Below, in pieces: positions 45,512 through 57,869 of a stretch of 64,000 bases of DNA. How positions within the stretch are numbered: position 1 is the stretch's first letter; each line of letters starts with the position of its first letter. The DNA is from Heracleum sosnowskyi. Taxonomy: Eukaryota; Streptophyta; Magnoliopsida; Apiales; Apiaceae. The position numbers and the translations under genes are program-made. Below the pieces are notes generated by a model. That model was not told where the DNA came from. It did no database searches and was given only the letters and a program-made list of their open reading frames with translations. Where the stretch lies: contig JAUIZM010000013.1 of the NCBI GenBank assembly GCA_030848705.1, positions 930,001 through 994,000 on the forward strand, written 5' to 3'.

Positions 45512-48500
45512 TCAAACTTCCAAACCCAGATAGTACGACAATGCTCCCAGATTACTCATCTCAAACCTCTTATTCATTTGCCCCTTAAATTCTTCTATCA
45601 TCGATGCCTTCGTTCCAGTCACGAGAAGATCATCTACGTAGACTCCGATTATCAGAAGTTCTTCTCCCACTCTTTTCGTGTACACTGCGTGTTCGTAGGG
45701 ACACCTCTTAAATCCAAGCTCTTCAAGGTATTTACTCAATTTAGTATACCAAGCACGGGGTGCTTGTCGCAGCCCATATAGTGCTTTAATCAGTTTGTAT
45801 ACATAATGTTCCTTACCCTTCTTTACAAAGCCCTCAGGTTGTGTGACGTAGACTTCCTCTTGAATTTCCCCATTCAAGAAAGCTGACTTAACATCCAAAT
45901 GGTGCACTTCCCACCCTTTTTTAGCAGCTAAGGCCAGCAGAATTCGAACTGTTTCAAGTCGTGCAACCGGTGCGAAAATTTCCTCGAAATCCCTGCCTTG
46001 TTTTTGAACGTAACCTTTCGCCACAATTCTTGCTTTATGTTTAACAACCTTCCCATCCGTATCCTTTTTTAATTTAAAAACCCACTTTAATCCAATGGCC
46101 TTTTGTCCGGGAGGAAGTTCAGTTAGTTGCCAAGTGTTATTTCTCTCTACTGCTCCAATCTCACATTCCATGGCTTGTCTCCACTTGGACTCTGTTGCAG
46201 CCTGATCATAATTCGCAGGTTCTTCTGTTCCAACAAACATCAATTCATCATCTTCCAGAAATATCTCCTGCGTCTCATTATAAACTTCACTCAACGATCT
46301 AACTCTTCTTGGTTCGCTATCAGCATCCATATCTGAACTCATCGAAAATGACTGAGACTGTGCAGTTTCTGAGGAGAATTCTGAACTGGAGTGATCAGTC
46401 TGGGAATTCTGTGTTGGAGAATTGAATGAATCTTGTGAACCATTGTCGTTGCTTGCCTCGTCTGTAACAATCCCAATTACTGTGAACGTTTCACTGTGCT
46501 CCCCTTCAGTCTCCTTCTCAGAACTCCATGGCCACGATTCACTCTCAAGGAACACTACGTCTCTACTGACATGAAGTGACTTGCTACTTGGATCGTAAAG
46601 CCTGTAAGCTTTCGTTCCAGGTTCCTTTCCGAGGTTGATAACTGGTTTGCTTCGATCACTTAACTTGGTAGTGTGCACAGTCGGGAGTTTCATGTGGGCG
46701 AGACAGCCAAAAATTCTGATATGTCCAAGATTTGGCTTTCTCCCTGACCACGCTTCGTACAGAGTCATACCAGATACAGCCCTCGTGGGTAAACGATTTA
46801 ATACATAAATCGAATGTCGAATGGCCTCTCCCCAGAGTGTTAACGGCAACTGCTTTTCCTTCAAGAAACTCCTAGCCATTTCCACTATAGTTCTGTTTCT
46901 CCTCTCTACCACCCCATTTTGTTGGGGTGAGTATGGTGCCGTGAAGTGCCTAGTAATACCTTCCTCTTCGCAGTACAAGTTGAAAGCTTTGGACAGGAAT
47001 TCTCCCCCCCTGTCTGTTCGGAAGATTCCCACTTTCCTTTCTTTTCCATCTTCTACCATTGCTCGAAATCTCTGAAAAGTCTCGAATGCTTCGTCCTTGT
47101 TCTTCAATAAGTAGCCCCACATCACACGACTGTAATCGTCCACTAACAAGAACATGTATTTATTTCCAGCAGCTGTAGGAGGAGAGAAAGGCCCACACAA
47201 GTCGCCATGAACAATTTCAAGCACCCGTTTAGCACTGTATGTGGCCTGGCTTGGAAATGATTTCCGAGTCTGTTTGGACATTAAACATCCTGTACAAACT
47301 TCGTTCCTGACCTTGATCTCAGGCATCCCAAGGACCATATCTGTAGTGCTCATCAAATTCATAGCATTAAAGTTTACATGCCCAAGTCGGGCATGCCACA
47401 ACCAAGCACTCTCATCACATTTAGACAATAAGCATTTTGAATCACTATTTTCAATAATAATTTTATATAGTCGATACATGGATCTTTTTACCTTCATAAG
47501 TAGCTTCTTCTCATTGTCGTAGACCCACAAAAATGCCCCGTTCAAAATGACCTTATTCCCTTCTTCTGAGAGTTGTCCGAGACTGATTATGTTGTTGCAC
47601 AGCATGGGGATGTAGTACACATCTTTCAGAACCCTTTCCTCTCCATTCTTGCACTTCATAGCAATGGTTCCCTTTCCTTTTATGAGTACGGTTGATCCAT
47701 CTCCAAACCTCACTTTTCCGTTCACAGCTTTGTCTAACTCCTTGAACTTAGATAATTGCCCCGTCATATGGTTGCTGGCCCCGTTGTCCAAGTACCACAG
47801 GTTTGAATTGATTTGGCCCTCTCCACTTTGGCTTAACTTGGGTGACACCTTATCTTCGTTGATCAACAATACTTTTCTGTCTTCTTCCTCTCGTTCTATT
47901 AACAGCAGGGCCGGCTCATCATCCTGCATCTGAGTCATGTTTACCTCCTCCTTGATCTCACGTTCTCGCCTCTGCTTCTTGCATTCAGCAGCGTAGTGGC
48001 CATACCCTTGACAGCTGAAACATTTTACTTTACTTTTGTCATATTTGTCACGACCTCCACGTCCATAATCTCTGTTTCGTGATCTCTGTCCAGACGATCC
48101 ATCTGTTCCTTTCCCTGTGCGTCTCAACCATTCTTCGCGTGTCAGGAGAAGTTTTCCTTCCTCCTTTTCTCTTTTTGCCCATTCCTCTTCAGTTAATAAC
48201 AATTGGCTACCCTTGGATTCACCTTGACCTCGTAGACGCTCCTCATGCACCTTCAACGAACCAACAGTTTCCTCTATGGTCATTGTTTCTAGGTCTCCGA
48301 ATTGTTCAATTGTGGAGGCTATCTGCAGAAACTTACTAGGGACTGCACGCAGTAGCTTTTTGACAACGTATGCCTCCTTGACCTCACCCCCAAGAGCCCT
48401 GATATTTGTCACTAAACTGTTCAGTTTCATACAAAAATCATCGAGGGGCTCTGCTTCTTTCATACTCAGACCTTCAAACTCCGCCTTGAGGGTCTGTATT

Positions 48501-48688
48501 CTCGCCGTCTTCACTCGATCGGCTCCCAAACACATGGTCTTAACAGCGTCCCAAGCCTCCTTGGCAGTTTTCTTCTCAGCTACGGACAACAAGATATCTT
48601 CCGGAATCCCTTTATAAATCACAGCAAGGGCTATCTTGTCTGTTCGATCCTCAACTGCCGCCTTTGGGTCATCATTTTCTACAGCACT
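45512..48688 (-). pseudogene. Copia gag-pol main ORF
   Basis: More than 1050 codons between two TGA stops (48689-48691 and 45512-45514). Domains in order: Gag (DDFCMKLNSLVTNIRALGG region); zinc knuckle CFSCQGYGHYAAECK (about 48024-47980); aspartic protease with WYLDNGASNHMTG, Asn in the usual D-S/T-G position 2; the GAG-pre-integrase HARLGHVN motif; integrase (HGDLCGPF, VDDYSRVMWGYL, RTDRGGEF, SPQQNGVVERRNRT with D, D and E in place); and reverse transcriptase with LDVKSAFLNGEI and YVDDLLVTG. An ORF start often placed at 48622 is a GTG inside gag; the real ATG is at 48838. The final TGA falls in RT after YYLGLEV. Confidence 0.93.
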
Positions 48689-48691
48689 TCA

Positions 48692-48838
48692 TACACCGTG
48701 TGCTTGCATATACACTTTCATTTTTAGTGCCCATGTTGTATAATTTCCTCTATTCAACATGGGGTAACTCAAACCAAACGTTCCTTCCTTTGTTTTGCTG
48801 GTTTCCATTACAACAGGTTTTGGCATATATTTTGGCAT
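48692..48838 (-). pseudogene. Copia gag N-terminus, ended by TGA
   Basis: ATG at 48838 (a second in-frame ATG at 48826), then KTKEGTFGLSYPMLNRGNYT and KMKVYMQAHGV, then TGA at 48689-48691 in the frame of the main ORF. The stop sits where related Gag proteins have Trp (HGVW), so TGG to TGA is likely. It is out of the usual ORF call because of this stop. Confidence 0.8.
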
Positions 48839-48853
48839 TCACTGTAAAACCAG

Positions 48854-48865
48854 GCTCTGATACCA
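48854..48865 (-). promoter_or_regulatory. Primer binding site (tRNA-iMet)
   Basis: TGGTATCAGAGC on the minus strand, three bases after the 5' LTR. It complements the 3' end of plant initiator tRNA-Met, as in most plant copia elements. Confidence 0.92.
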
Positions 48866-48868
48866 AGA

Positions 48869-49168
48869 TATTGCCAAACTCTCTGAATCTGATATATATG
48901 TATAGATATAAGTGTGTTTGTAAAACAAGCAAAGCAAAGCAATAATATCCTCTGAACGTCTTAACTTTTATTCAACTCTAGAATGCAAAATAAATAGAAA
49001 ATGCTTACAAAGTGGTTGCTAAAAATTAGCACCTAATCTCCTAAAAATACTCTGAAAGTACCGTTTATTTGTTCCACTCCTCCACACTCTGGAGACTAAT
49101 TCAACCAAGCTAAACATGACTTAAAACAATACTTAAATAAAATAAATACATTTAGAATAAAACCAACA
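48869..49168 (-). repeat. Copia 5' LTR
   Basis: 300 bp; pairs with 44367-44666. Confidence 0.95.
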
Positions 49169-49173
49169 GCCCG

Positions 49174-49735
49174 CACTGCAAAATATATACGCTCTAGGCG
49201 AAAGAATCCCTGGATATTCCTTTGACTTGTCATCGTATGTCATTTACCAGGATCAGGCTAGCCGAGCAAGTCATTCAAATCCAATTATATCGGATTATGA
49301 ACCATGCACAGGCGAGGGAAATCACATGGCGAGGGAATATGCATGGGCGAGGGAATTATAAGCTTAATTAATATATTAATATGATAACAAGTGACTTAAG
49401 CCACGTCTTCTCACATGCACGGGTAAGTAAATTTAAGTCATCAAGAAATGCTTTCATTTTATGATCTTGCAAAGCTAGTAAAAAAAATAGAGGATAACTT
49501 GCAACAATAATTCTTTTGGGTATACTCATTCGCCCTCATTGCAAAATATATACGCACTAGGCGAAAGAATCAGTGGATATGCCATGTGTTCCTTTACTCC
49601 ATTTTATTCTTGTTCGTCTGGCCTCTTATTCTTGAAACTCTTCGGTCGTGCTATAACTATAAGGATGAGGCGAGATGAATAAAGTATCACATGCACGGGC
49701 GATGAAAATCACATGGCGAGGGAATATATTTAAAA
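49174..49735. repeat. Dispersed repeat family, two related units
   Basis: 49174-49375 and 49545-49735 share GCAAAATATATACGC(T/A)CTAGGCGAAAGAATC and ATCACATGGCGAGGGAATAT. 29010-29215 is a third member. They surround the young copia element. The motif GGGCGAGGGAA recurs. No coding potential. Confidence 0.7.
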
Positions 49736-49741
49736 TAAATA

Positions 49742-49977
49742 CTCCCTCCGTCCTGTTTTTGTTGTCCATTATTTCCATTGCTTGTCCCAAAAAAATTGTC
49801 CACATTTCATATTTTTGTTAAATTGATAAACTACATTCCTTTCATAACTGAAAATTTAAATTAATTAAGGATAGTTTTGAAAATTAAGTGATGCTTTAGG
49901 AAATTATCAATATAAAATAAGTTGATTGAATAAAAGGTGCATTTTGATTGATGGAAAAGAAAAACGGGACAGAGGAG
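49742..49977. mobile_element. Stowaway-like MITE, 236 bp
   Basis: Terminal inverted repeats CTCCCTCCGTCCTGTTTTTG and AAAAACGGGACAGAGGAG, flanked by TA dinucleotides (49740-49741, 49978-49979). Confidence 0.85.
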
Positions 49978-49988
49978 TATATTATTAA

Positions 49989-51226
49989 GAGTCGCGCTCC
50001 ATTGAGAACCTTATTTTCTGTGAGATACGAGATCCAATCACAACCATCCATCTTAAAATTAAAACTGTCAAATTTCTTAAACATTTCGGGGGATTTTTTT
50101 GTAATTATTACAAGTTTGAGGGGTAATTGTTGTTATTCATTCACACCGACATACCACAGTTTGAAAAAACATATTAACAAACCCACTCACGCTATGTTGT
50201 ACTACATTCATGCCCCCTTTCTCTCTCACAGTTTCCAACACTCACCAACTTCCACCACCATCTTCAACCATCTCCGGCGAGCACCTCAAATACCACAGAA
50301 AAAAATCACCTAAATTAAAAATAAATCAACACAATGTTCGGCCACCACTCCGGCCACAACTTCCAACCACAACCTCCCGACCATTACTATTAATCACTAC
50401 ACTCAAAATAAATCACCCTAAAAAGATCTTTAACTTCCACCATCATCTTTAATCACCTTCGGCGACCCTCTCAAATCACCGCAATTAAAAATAAATAAAC
50501 ACATTTAACCACCACATCACAATCATATCTAGCCACAACTTCCAACTATAGCCTTCATCCACCATTACTAATCACCATACTCAAAACAATTTACCACAAA
50601 AATAAATTAAAATAACCAAAAAAAATCACGACGATGAGACAAAAATCACCTCAACCCACCACAAATACTACACTACAATCAGTACCAGCCACCAGCCAAA
50701 AACTATCCAACATGATACCAAAATCACTAGGTTTTAACATAAATCACCACGGTCGCTCTGAAAAATCACCAGAAAATTGAACAAAAATCACCAGAAAAAT
50801 TGATCTGAGAACAAGCAAATCACCCATATCGAAAAAAATCAATTTTCTCCACCCACTTCCGATGCCATGGCCTGAAACAAGGACGTGGTGACACTACACG
50901 ATGGTTTGGTGGTAGCAAATTAGGTCAACAATGGTACTTATCGAAGGAGAATCAGTACAGCGGTGTCATGATTGGAGAAGAAGGATGATAGTATATCGGA
51001 AAATGTATAGGTGACAGGAGAAGAAGGAAGTTAGTCGGAGGTTGGTGGCGAAGCATCACCGAAGGCGGTAATCGGAAAAGAAATAGGGGTGATTGGAGTA
51101 GATGATGAGGGTGATAAATCGGTGTTTGTATATATTTTAAATGAGTGGTTAGGATTATAAGAAAATGAAGGGCTGAGATTAGATCTCAGTTCTCATTTTA
51201 ATTGGGTTCTCACTTGAGCAAAAGCC
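49989..51226. mobile_element. Mutator-like non-autonomous element, 1.24 kb
   Basis: Imperfect terminal inverted repeats of about 50 bp: GAGTCGCGCTCCATTGAGAA on the left, and (reverse complement of right) GGCTTTTGCTCAAGTGAGAA. The 10-bp direct repeat ATATTATTAA occurs at 49979-49988 and 51227-51236, close to the 9-bp duplication of Mutator-like elements. The interior is rich in CACC/ATCACC and has no convincing gene; short ORFs at 49948-50452 are low-complexity. Confidence 0.8.
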
Positions 51227-51654
51227 ATATTATTAAATCAGATTTTTTTTATTCTTCTTTTGATTTTTAAATATTGCATTAATGTTGTAATTAATGTAGA
51301 CCTGACAATTTTAATTTTTAAAGCTTGGATTTTCAATAAAAAAAGATGAAAAAGAAACATAGAGCATTTTTAAGTTAAATTGAAAAAATTAATAATGATT
51401 TGAAGTTACTTACAACAAAAACATGGAAAATGAATTTTTTTTAATTATTACTTATTTGAATTGTTTAATTATTAGAGATTATAACTTGCATTATTTTAAA
51501 ATAAAAAATAAATTTAAAAGTTGTACGTGATAATATTAATAATAATTTTCACAAAATATAAGCTATTTTAAAAGATAGCCCAAGCCAACTTTTATTTTAA
51601 GCTATTATTTTAACTTTAAATAAATTATATTAAATCTTTATATGTATATAGAAT

Positions 51655-51858
51655 AATGCTAGATGTACCGAATTGGGTACCGAAATTTGGTACCGAATGT
51701 CATGTGTTATATTCTAATTGGCTAATAATAATGGACCCCCTACATTCACATTAATTCCACCAATAAAATCATTCTAAATTGTCACGTCATCAAAGCCACA
51801 TCATTCGGTACCAGATTTCGGTACCCAATTCCGTACCCAATTCGGTACCTCTAGCATT
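51655..51858. mobile_element. MITE with GGTACC palindromes, 204 bp
   Basis: Inverted repeats AATGCTAGATGTACCGAATT and (right, reverse complement) AATGCTAGAGGTACCGAATT. Inside, several GGTACC words with GAAATTTG or GAATTGGG between them. The target duplication is unclear (TAA against TTA). Confidence 0.75.
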
Positions 51859-51860
51859 AC

Positions 51861-52639
51861 TCATGTATATAATACGCGTAAATGGGTTCTTATCCAAAAT
51901 TTTGATAGTCCGACCCCACCAAATTAATAAGGACCGTTAGATATTAAATAGATAGATGAGAACCGTTTGATATAATATTAAAAAGTATATTTGATTAATT
52001 TTAGAATTATATTTAAATACTAAAAATTGTATTTTCATAATTTAAACCAAATATATTTGGGTTTTCTACATTGAATAAGATTCTCTATATAAAAGTTCAT
52101 TTCGATTAATAGTAGGATTATATTTAATTACTAAAAAAATGTATTTTGATAATTTAAATCAAATATAACTGGATTTTCAAATTGAATAAAATTCTCTATA
52201 TAAATATTTGTAACTTTTTTTCCCTTAATTTATGGGTAGTTCCAGTTAAATAAAAAATTTAACCTGATATCGATTCAAATCAATAACAATATTAAAATAT
52301 TATTAATATAATGCTCATATATCATAGATAACAATAACACATGTTGATCATATGTTATAAGAGATGCACGAGAAGTCACTTTGATCCATCCAAATTATAT
52401 TATATTATTTTACATATAACAAATGTAAAAGGATAATATCAAAATATTATTAAAAATTGAGAGTTTCATATTCATTAATGATAATTTTTAATATAATACT
52501 TATAGCTAATAAAAATTAGGAGGTAAATTAAGAATACCTTTCTTAAGATTATAACTAATACATGCAAACAAATAAATCTAATCATATTGTTAAATATTTA
52601 CTTACCATATATTTTAATTTATTTTTAAATTAGGAATGT
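51861..52639. other. Helitron-like AT-rich stretch
   Basis: TCATGTATATAATACGCGTA at 51861 and the following AAAATTTTGATAGTCC...GGACCGTTAGAT are related to the Helitron at 15899. No 3' CTAG end could be found, so this is a fragment. No gene. Confidence 0.4.
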
Positions 52640-52946
52640 TAGTAATTTAGATAGTTAATGTAATACAATCAAAAGATCAATTACTATCTCAAGGCTCGGA
52701 TCTCTATTCTCATACTCATAGTCATAACATATTAAAAAAAATAAAATTTGAATAACCTCAATAGCATATTATTTTTACTTTTTGCAAACATTAACAAGGA
52801 ATTTAAAGGAATATTAGTAATTTAGATAGTTAATGTAATACAATCAAAAGATCAATTACTATTTCAAGGCTCGGGATCTCTATTCTCATACTCATAGTCA
52901 TAACATACTAAAAATATTAAATTTTGAATAACCTCAATAGCATATT
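52640..52946. repeat. Tandem duplication, 175-bp unit
   Basis: 52640-52814 and 52815-52946 (continued after the LTR at 55065) share TAGTAATTTAGATAGTTAAT, AAGGCTCGG and CCTCAATAGCATATT. The second unit is cut by the solo LTR at 52947. Confidence 0.8.
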
Positions 52947-55064
52947 TGTAATATCCCTAATTTTTTTATTATTTTAATTGATTAAAATTTGATAGAAATT
53001 AGAATTAGAAGTGGATTAAAATTTAAGATAATTATATAATTTGACTTTAGAATATAATTGGATTAACGAACCATACTAATTTAATTTTGTTAGGTTTTAG
53101 TTTAAAATTTTAGCTGGCCCAATTTAATTAAATGGACTAATATATAGATACAAACGTAGGTAATTTGTAAGCTAAAAAAAACCCTAGCAAACAGTCGGGT
53201 TGAGAAAAAAAACGCCGCGAGAGAGACATAGAGAGAGATGAGGAAGAGAAGAAGAAGAGCACGAGATGAGAAGGTCTCATAACAAGCTTAAAAAGAAGGG
53301 GTAACAATTCTTTAATTCTTTTGTTATTCGTGTTATTTCACGTGTATGATATTTGATTTATTTTGGTTATGTCAAGGATCTTTGTATATTTTCTTGAGTA
53401 TTTGTATATGTGTATAATTTGATGTATATCCATGAGTTATTTGTTATATTCATTGTCGTCATATGAATAATTCAATTTCGTATGTATAGTATGTTTGGAT
53501 TCTGAATTCTTATAAAATTCGTATCTGATTCGTTATTAATTGGATTATTATGATATTAGACTCTCTGAAAAGGTATTTGAATTATCTACAACTGTTATTC
53601 TGTGTGTTTTCCGAAATTGGGTCTGTAGATATGAGTTTTTCTGGGATTTATTGACGAGCCAGTATGTGTTTGAAGCTGAGATGTCTAACTTTGAAAATTC
53701 ATAGTAAATTTAGTCTTTATCCAAAAATTACGAGCGATACCATTCTGGAAAGCTCTTTTCAATCTCTGCACTTTGTGTTTCATTCCGCTGACTATTTCTA
53801 TGATTGCGATGTCTTAAACGTCGAAATACTAACCTGATCAGGGGCTGATTCTGTTCTGCAGTCCGCAAATGTCTATGTTTTGAGTTCGTTAGTTGTCCGT
53901 TTTTAACAAGCCTTATCATTCTGGAAAGGTCTCCGAATTTCCTACGTTTTTCGTGTTTTGTACATTTTTAGATAAAGTCATTTTCATAGAGTAATTTGTC
54001 AATTTTCAGAACTCGTCAAAGCCGATTTTGTTAATAATGGTCTATTTTGCAAGATGTTTTGGTGTCTGATTTTTGAAATTTTTCTGAGTAAGTTATATGT
54101 AAGCGTCGCATGGGTTCTATTAAGGTGGTAAGGTGGTGTGAACATTATTTGACTTTGATTGGTTTAATAAAATTATAGGATTTGCTCGCATTGATTTCGG
54201 TATTTGATCGCTATTGAGGTAAGTACTTTTTGACTTACTTTTATTTTCGGGAAAAATATTTTGATTCTGCAATTTTAGAATTTCGTATAATATATAAAAA
54301 AAATTGTTTCGAATTGTATAAGAAATAAGATACGAGAATCTTCTAATCCCTCAGTCTCTACGTTATCGAACCCGTTCGTAATTTACGCTATAGTTCCGGA
54401 ACTAGTCTTAGATACCCTTAGTAGGCGCACAAGTGTGCAACTTTAGATACCTATTAAGGGAGCGTAATTATTGAACTTTAGATGTCGGTCACTGGCAAAA
54501 TGTGACGTATAAGAATAAGAATAAGATCCCGGCTACTGGGGAAGTGTGGTCGTAGAGCAAGACTGTGGTATTGATAAGAATTTTGTTTCTGTTTTAAATT
54601 CTATTTCTGTTTAAGGATTTTAAAATATAAACTTTGGGTTGGATCATTTTTCGTAAAGGCTTTTAAAATTATTATTGTTTTGAGAAAATCTGTTTTGCTA
54701 AAACCACCCATTGATTTTCGAGAATATTCATAAGTTAAACTCTTACTTACTTGCTGAGCTGTGTAGCTCACTCTTTTTCTAATATTTCAGGTTTGTACAT
54801 TGTGGAAGCTTATTCAGAATATGGATGTGAACCTTTGAATTTCTTGCTGCTATGTGATTTTGTTTAAAGATTTATGGAAATAAATTGCTTATATGTTAAA
54901 CTTTTTTGTTGAATTGTGGAGCTGTGTCTTCGATTTTATATTTTTGATTATTAAGTTTGACCGCTGCATTTGACTTTTGTGCAATTTTATTTATTGAATA
55001 AAGAAATATATTTTATTTAAGTTTTGTAATTAGATTTAATAGTCCGAAAAGTCGGGGGGTTACA
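52947..55064 (+). mobile_element. Large solo LTR, 2.1 kb (gypsy-like)
   Basis: Begins TGTAATATCCCTAA and ends GGGGGGTTACA (inverted TGTAA...TTACA), with a perfect ATATT duplication at 52942-52946 and 55065-55069. The uninterrupted sequence ATATTATTTTTAC is in the neighbouring tandem unit (about 52766-52778). A TATA-like site (ATATATAGATAC near 53140) is followed by a purine-rich leader (GAGAGAGACATAGAGAGAGA). Length and ends fit long-LTR Ty3/gypsy chromovirus-type elements (inference). No internal genes. Confidence 0.88.
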
Positions 55065-55069
55065 ATATT

Positions 55070-55460
55070 ATTTTTACCTATTTCAAATACTAACAAGGAA
55101 TTTAAATTTTAAATCATATAAATTTGAATAAATATACATAAAATACATATAAAATATATGTGTTTCACACAGGGTAAATGCAACGCGAAATAATTTCTCC
55201 AAAAATATATCTTTATATATTTTATCTATAATTTTGGTCGTCACGGTACAATATCGTAAAACAAATAAGAATCGTTAAACTATAAAATAAATATATGAGA
55301 ATATCGTGAGATATTTGAACTCCATCAACAACATATCAAATGTAAAAATTAATATTTTTATTTTTAAATATATTAAATAAAAGTCCATTGTTTTGGTCGT
55401 TAAAAGACGATAGTACTATAAAAAATAAAGAATCATTGGATCTTAAATTAAATAGATGAT
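55070..55460. other. AT-rich spacer
   Basis: No gene. Contains TTTTGGTCGTTAAAAGACGA-type sequence loosely like the Helitron 5' region at 15930. Confidence 0.3.
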
Positions 55461-56009
55461 TGTTAGATCAGGATTCAATGATCGTCAGGATCTAGACTCA
55501 ACTGATCAGGATTGCTAACGTCATCAGTATTTACTCAAACGTCAGTATCAGGATTGCTATCAGGATTTCTATCAGGTCTGTGATCAGGATTGATCATCAG
55601 GACTGGAAGCTGATCAGGATTACAACTCCGAGTTATTTATGGAGTCTAGTTAAAGAAGGAAAGGTTATTTTGTCGGTTCCTAGTTTATAGGGATGAAGCT
55701 GTCAATTAAGGATATGTTTCAATCTAGTTTGTAATTGATTAGGACTTATCTTGTAATTGATAGAGAAGCTGTGTAGTATATAAACACAGTTTAGGTTTTG
55801 ATTTTATATCAATCGCATACACGAGTATATTGTAACCTAGAAGCTCTCAAGAACATCAGAATTTCTTGAGAGAGTTTGTAACAGTTTTATATCAGATTTA
55901 ATAAAGCTGTTATTATTCTTTCATATTTGTGATCTATATTTTAATAAGTCGAGAATCTTATACAATTGTATTCAACCCCCCTTCTACAATTGTTATTTAC
56001 TGGGCAACA
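55461..56009 (+). repeat. Sirevirus-like 5' LTR
   Basis: 549 bp, TGTTAGATCAGG to GGGCAACA. Contains repeated ATCAGGATT words (55467-55625), a TATA box (TATATAAACACAG near 55778) and the CAACCCCCCTTC block near the 3' end. Confidence 0.8.
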
Positions 56010-56011
56010 AT

Positions 56012-56023
56012 TGGTATCAGAGC
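56012..56023 (+). promoter_or_regulatory. Primer binding site (tRNA-iMet)
   Basis: TGGTATCAGAGC two bases after the LTR. Confidence 0.92.
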
Positions 56024-56058
56024 AAACTGATTCAAATTTGAATCAGATACGATCTAAG

Positions 56059-56804
56059 ATGTCGACAAAGTATGAAAGCATGAAAATTCCCATCCTGAAG
56101 AAAACTGAATATCCAACATGGAAGGTAAAGATGATGATGTACCTGGAGGCTATGGATCCTGACTATTTGGACAGGATTCGTGATGGACCATATATTCCTA
56201 CAAGATTAGTTGGACAAACAGATACTGTACCTGAACATTATGTGGTCAAGGTAAAAAGTGAATGGACTCCAGAAGAAAAAGCTGACGTTCTCAGAGATGC
56301 TAAGATAAAGAATATTCTGCATAACAGTCTTGATGCTGTCATGTCTAATAGGGTAATTGCATGCAAGTCTACAAAAGAAATTTGGGACACTTTGGAAACT
56401 CAATGCCAAGGATCTGCATCTGTCAAGAAAAACAGAAGGGCTCTACTGATTCAAGAGTATGAACAATTTGATGCTAGAACTGATGAGAGCCTTACTAACC
56501 TGTATGATAGATTCATGACACTCCTGAACAATCTATCTCTAGTTGGCAAAGAGTAGGTATCTGAAGATTCTAATACCAAGTTTCTGAGAGCTTTACCTGA
56601 AGAATGGGATACACAAACTTCAATCATTAGACACCAGTATGATCTAAACACTGTGTCACTTGATGAAGTTTATGGGATGCTAAGAACCTATGATCTTGAG
56701 GTTCAACAAAGAAAGAATAAGAAGAGCAGTAAGGCAAAGTTTATTGCCTTGAATGTTGAGGCTAAATCAAAAGGAAAAGCTGTGGAGGTCTCTAGAAGAA
56801 AAAT
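56059..56804 (+). pseudogene. Sirevirus-like gag, broken
   Basis: ATG at 56059 (MSTKYESMKIPILKKTEYP), not the earlier ATG at 55966, which lies in the LTR. UBN2-type Gag with EIWDTLETQCQGS and LTNLYDRFMTLLNNLSL. TAG at 56554-56556 interrupts the frame; homology goes on in the same frame (FLRALPEEWDTQTSIIRHQY, DEVYGMLRTYDLEVQQRK) to a TAG near 56809. The zinc knuckle is missing: Lys-rich sequence runs directly into the protease in another frame, so a deletion joins gag and pol. Confidence 0.85.
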
Positions 56805-57869
56805 GTGTTAGTCATGGATAGTGGATGTTCTGTGCACATGACTGGAAACAAGGCCCTGTTATCAGAATATGAAGAAAAAGCTGGCCCAACTGTGTCTTAT
56901 GGAGATGGCAACATTGGACAAACATTGGGATATGGCAATATAATCATTGGCAATGTCATCATTGTAAAAGTAGCTCTAGTGAAGGGACTAAAACACAACT
57001 TGTTGAGTGTTAGTCAAATCACTTACAGAGGTTATCATGTTCACTTCTATTCTACTCATTGTGAAGTAGTCAGCAAAGAATCAGGAAAGACAGTACTAAC
57101 TGGCTACATGCATGGTAACATATATGAAGCCAACATTCAATCAAATATTGATGGCTCTCCTACTTGTCTCATCAGTAAAGCATCAGTAGATGAAAGTTGG
57201 AATTGGCACAAGAAGTTTTCTCATCTCAACTTCAGCAATATCAATGAGTTGGTTAAGAAAGATTTAGTAAGAGGATTGCCTAAAGCATTGTATACTCCTG
57301 ATGGACTCTGTGATGCATGTCAAAAAGCTAAACAGAGAAGGACGTCATTCAAGAGTAAATCTGAATCCTCAATTGAAGAACCATATCACATGCTGCATCT
57401 TGACCTATTTGGACCAGTCAACATAATGTCCATCAGTAAGAAAAGGTACACTCTTGTAATTGTTGATGAATATTCTAGATTCACCTGGGTGTATTTTATG
57501 CACAGAAAAGATGAGACTCCTGAAATACTGTTGGATCATGTGAGAATGATTGAAACAAGCACAAAGTACAAAGTCAAGATTCTGAGAAGTGATAATGGAA
57601 CTGAATTCAAGAATTCAAAGATGGAAGAGTTCTGCAAATACAAAGGAATAATTCAACAATTCTCTGCTCCTGGCACACCCCAGCAAAATGAAGTAGTTGA
57701 AAGGAAAAATAAAACTCTTATTGAAGCTGGCAGAACTATGTTGGAAGAAGCTAAATTGCCTACATATTTCTGGGCAGAAGCAGTCAATACAACATGCTAT
57801 ATTCAAAATCTCACTGATAAACAGACATGGTGTAACTCCCTATCAAATGCTCAAGGAGAAGAAACCTAG
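56805..57869 (+). pseudogene. Sirevirus-like protease and integrase
   Basis: Protease (VMDSGCSVHMTG with catalytic Asp), GAG-pre-integrase (WNWHKKFSHLN, CDACQKAKQRR) and integrase core (LDLFGPVN, VDEYSRFTWVYF, RSDNGTEF, PQQNEVVERKN). The usual Gly in QQNGVVER is Glu here. Near 57815 the frame shifts; the rest of the integrase continues in the frame that opens at 57697. Confidence 0.88.

Larger units (their letters stand above)
44367..49168 (-). mobile_element. Young Ty1/copia retrotransposon
   Basis: Two 300-bp LTRs (44367-44666, 48869-49168) that look identical, a GCCCG target duplication (44362-44366, 49169-49173), a tRNA-iMet primer site, a polypurine tract, and a single long polyprotein frame on the minus strand. 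Identical LTRs mean a very recent insertion. The frame nevertheless carries two TGA codons, so this copy needs help in trans or is dead. LTR ends are TG...TA by the TSD, not TG...CA. Confidence 0.96.

Noticed and set aside
46821..48617. Many + strand ORFs opposite the copia polyprotein
   Set aside because: Antisense shadows of the 3-kb minus-strand gag-pol frame.
53728..53919. Arg/Gln-rich minus-strand ORF in the 2.1-kb LTR
   Set aside because: No similarity, short, and antisense to the LTR's presumed transcription.
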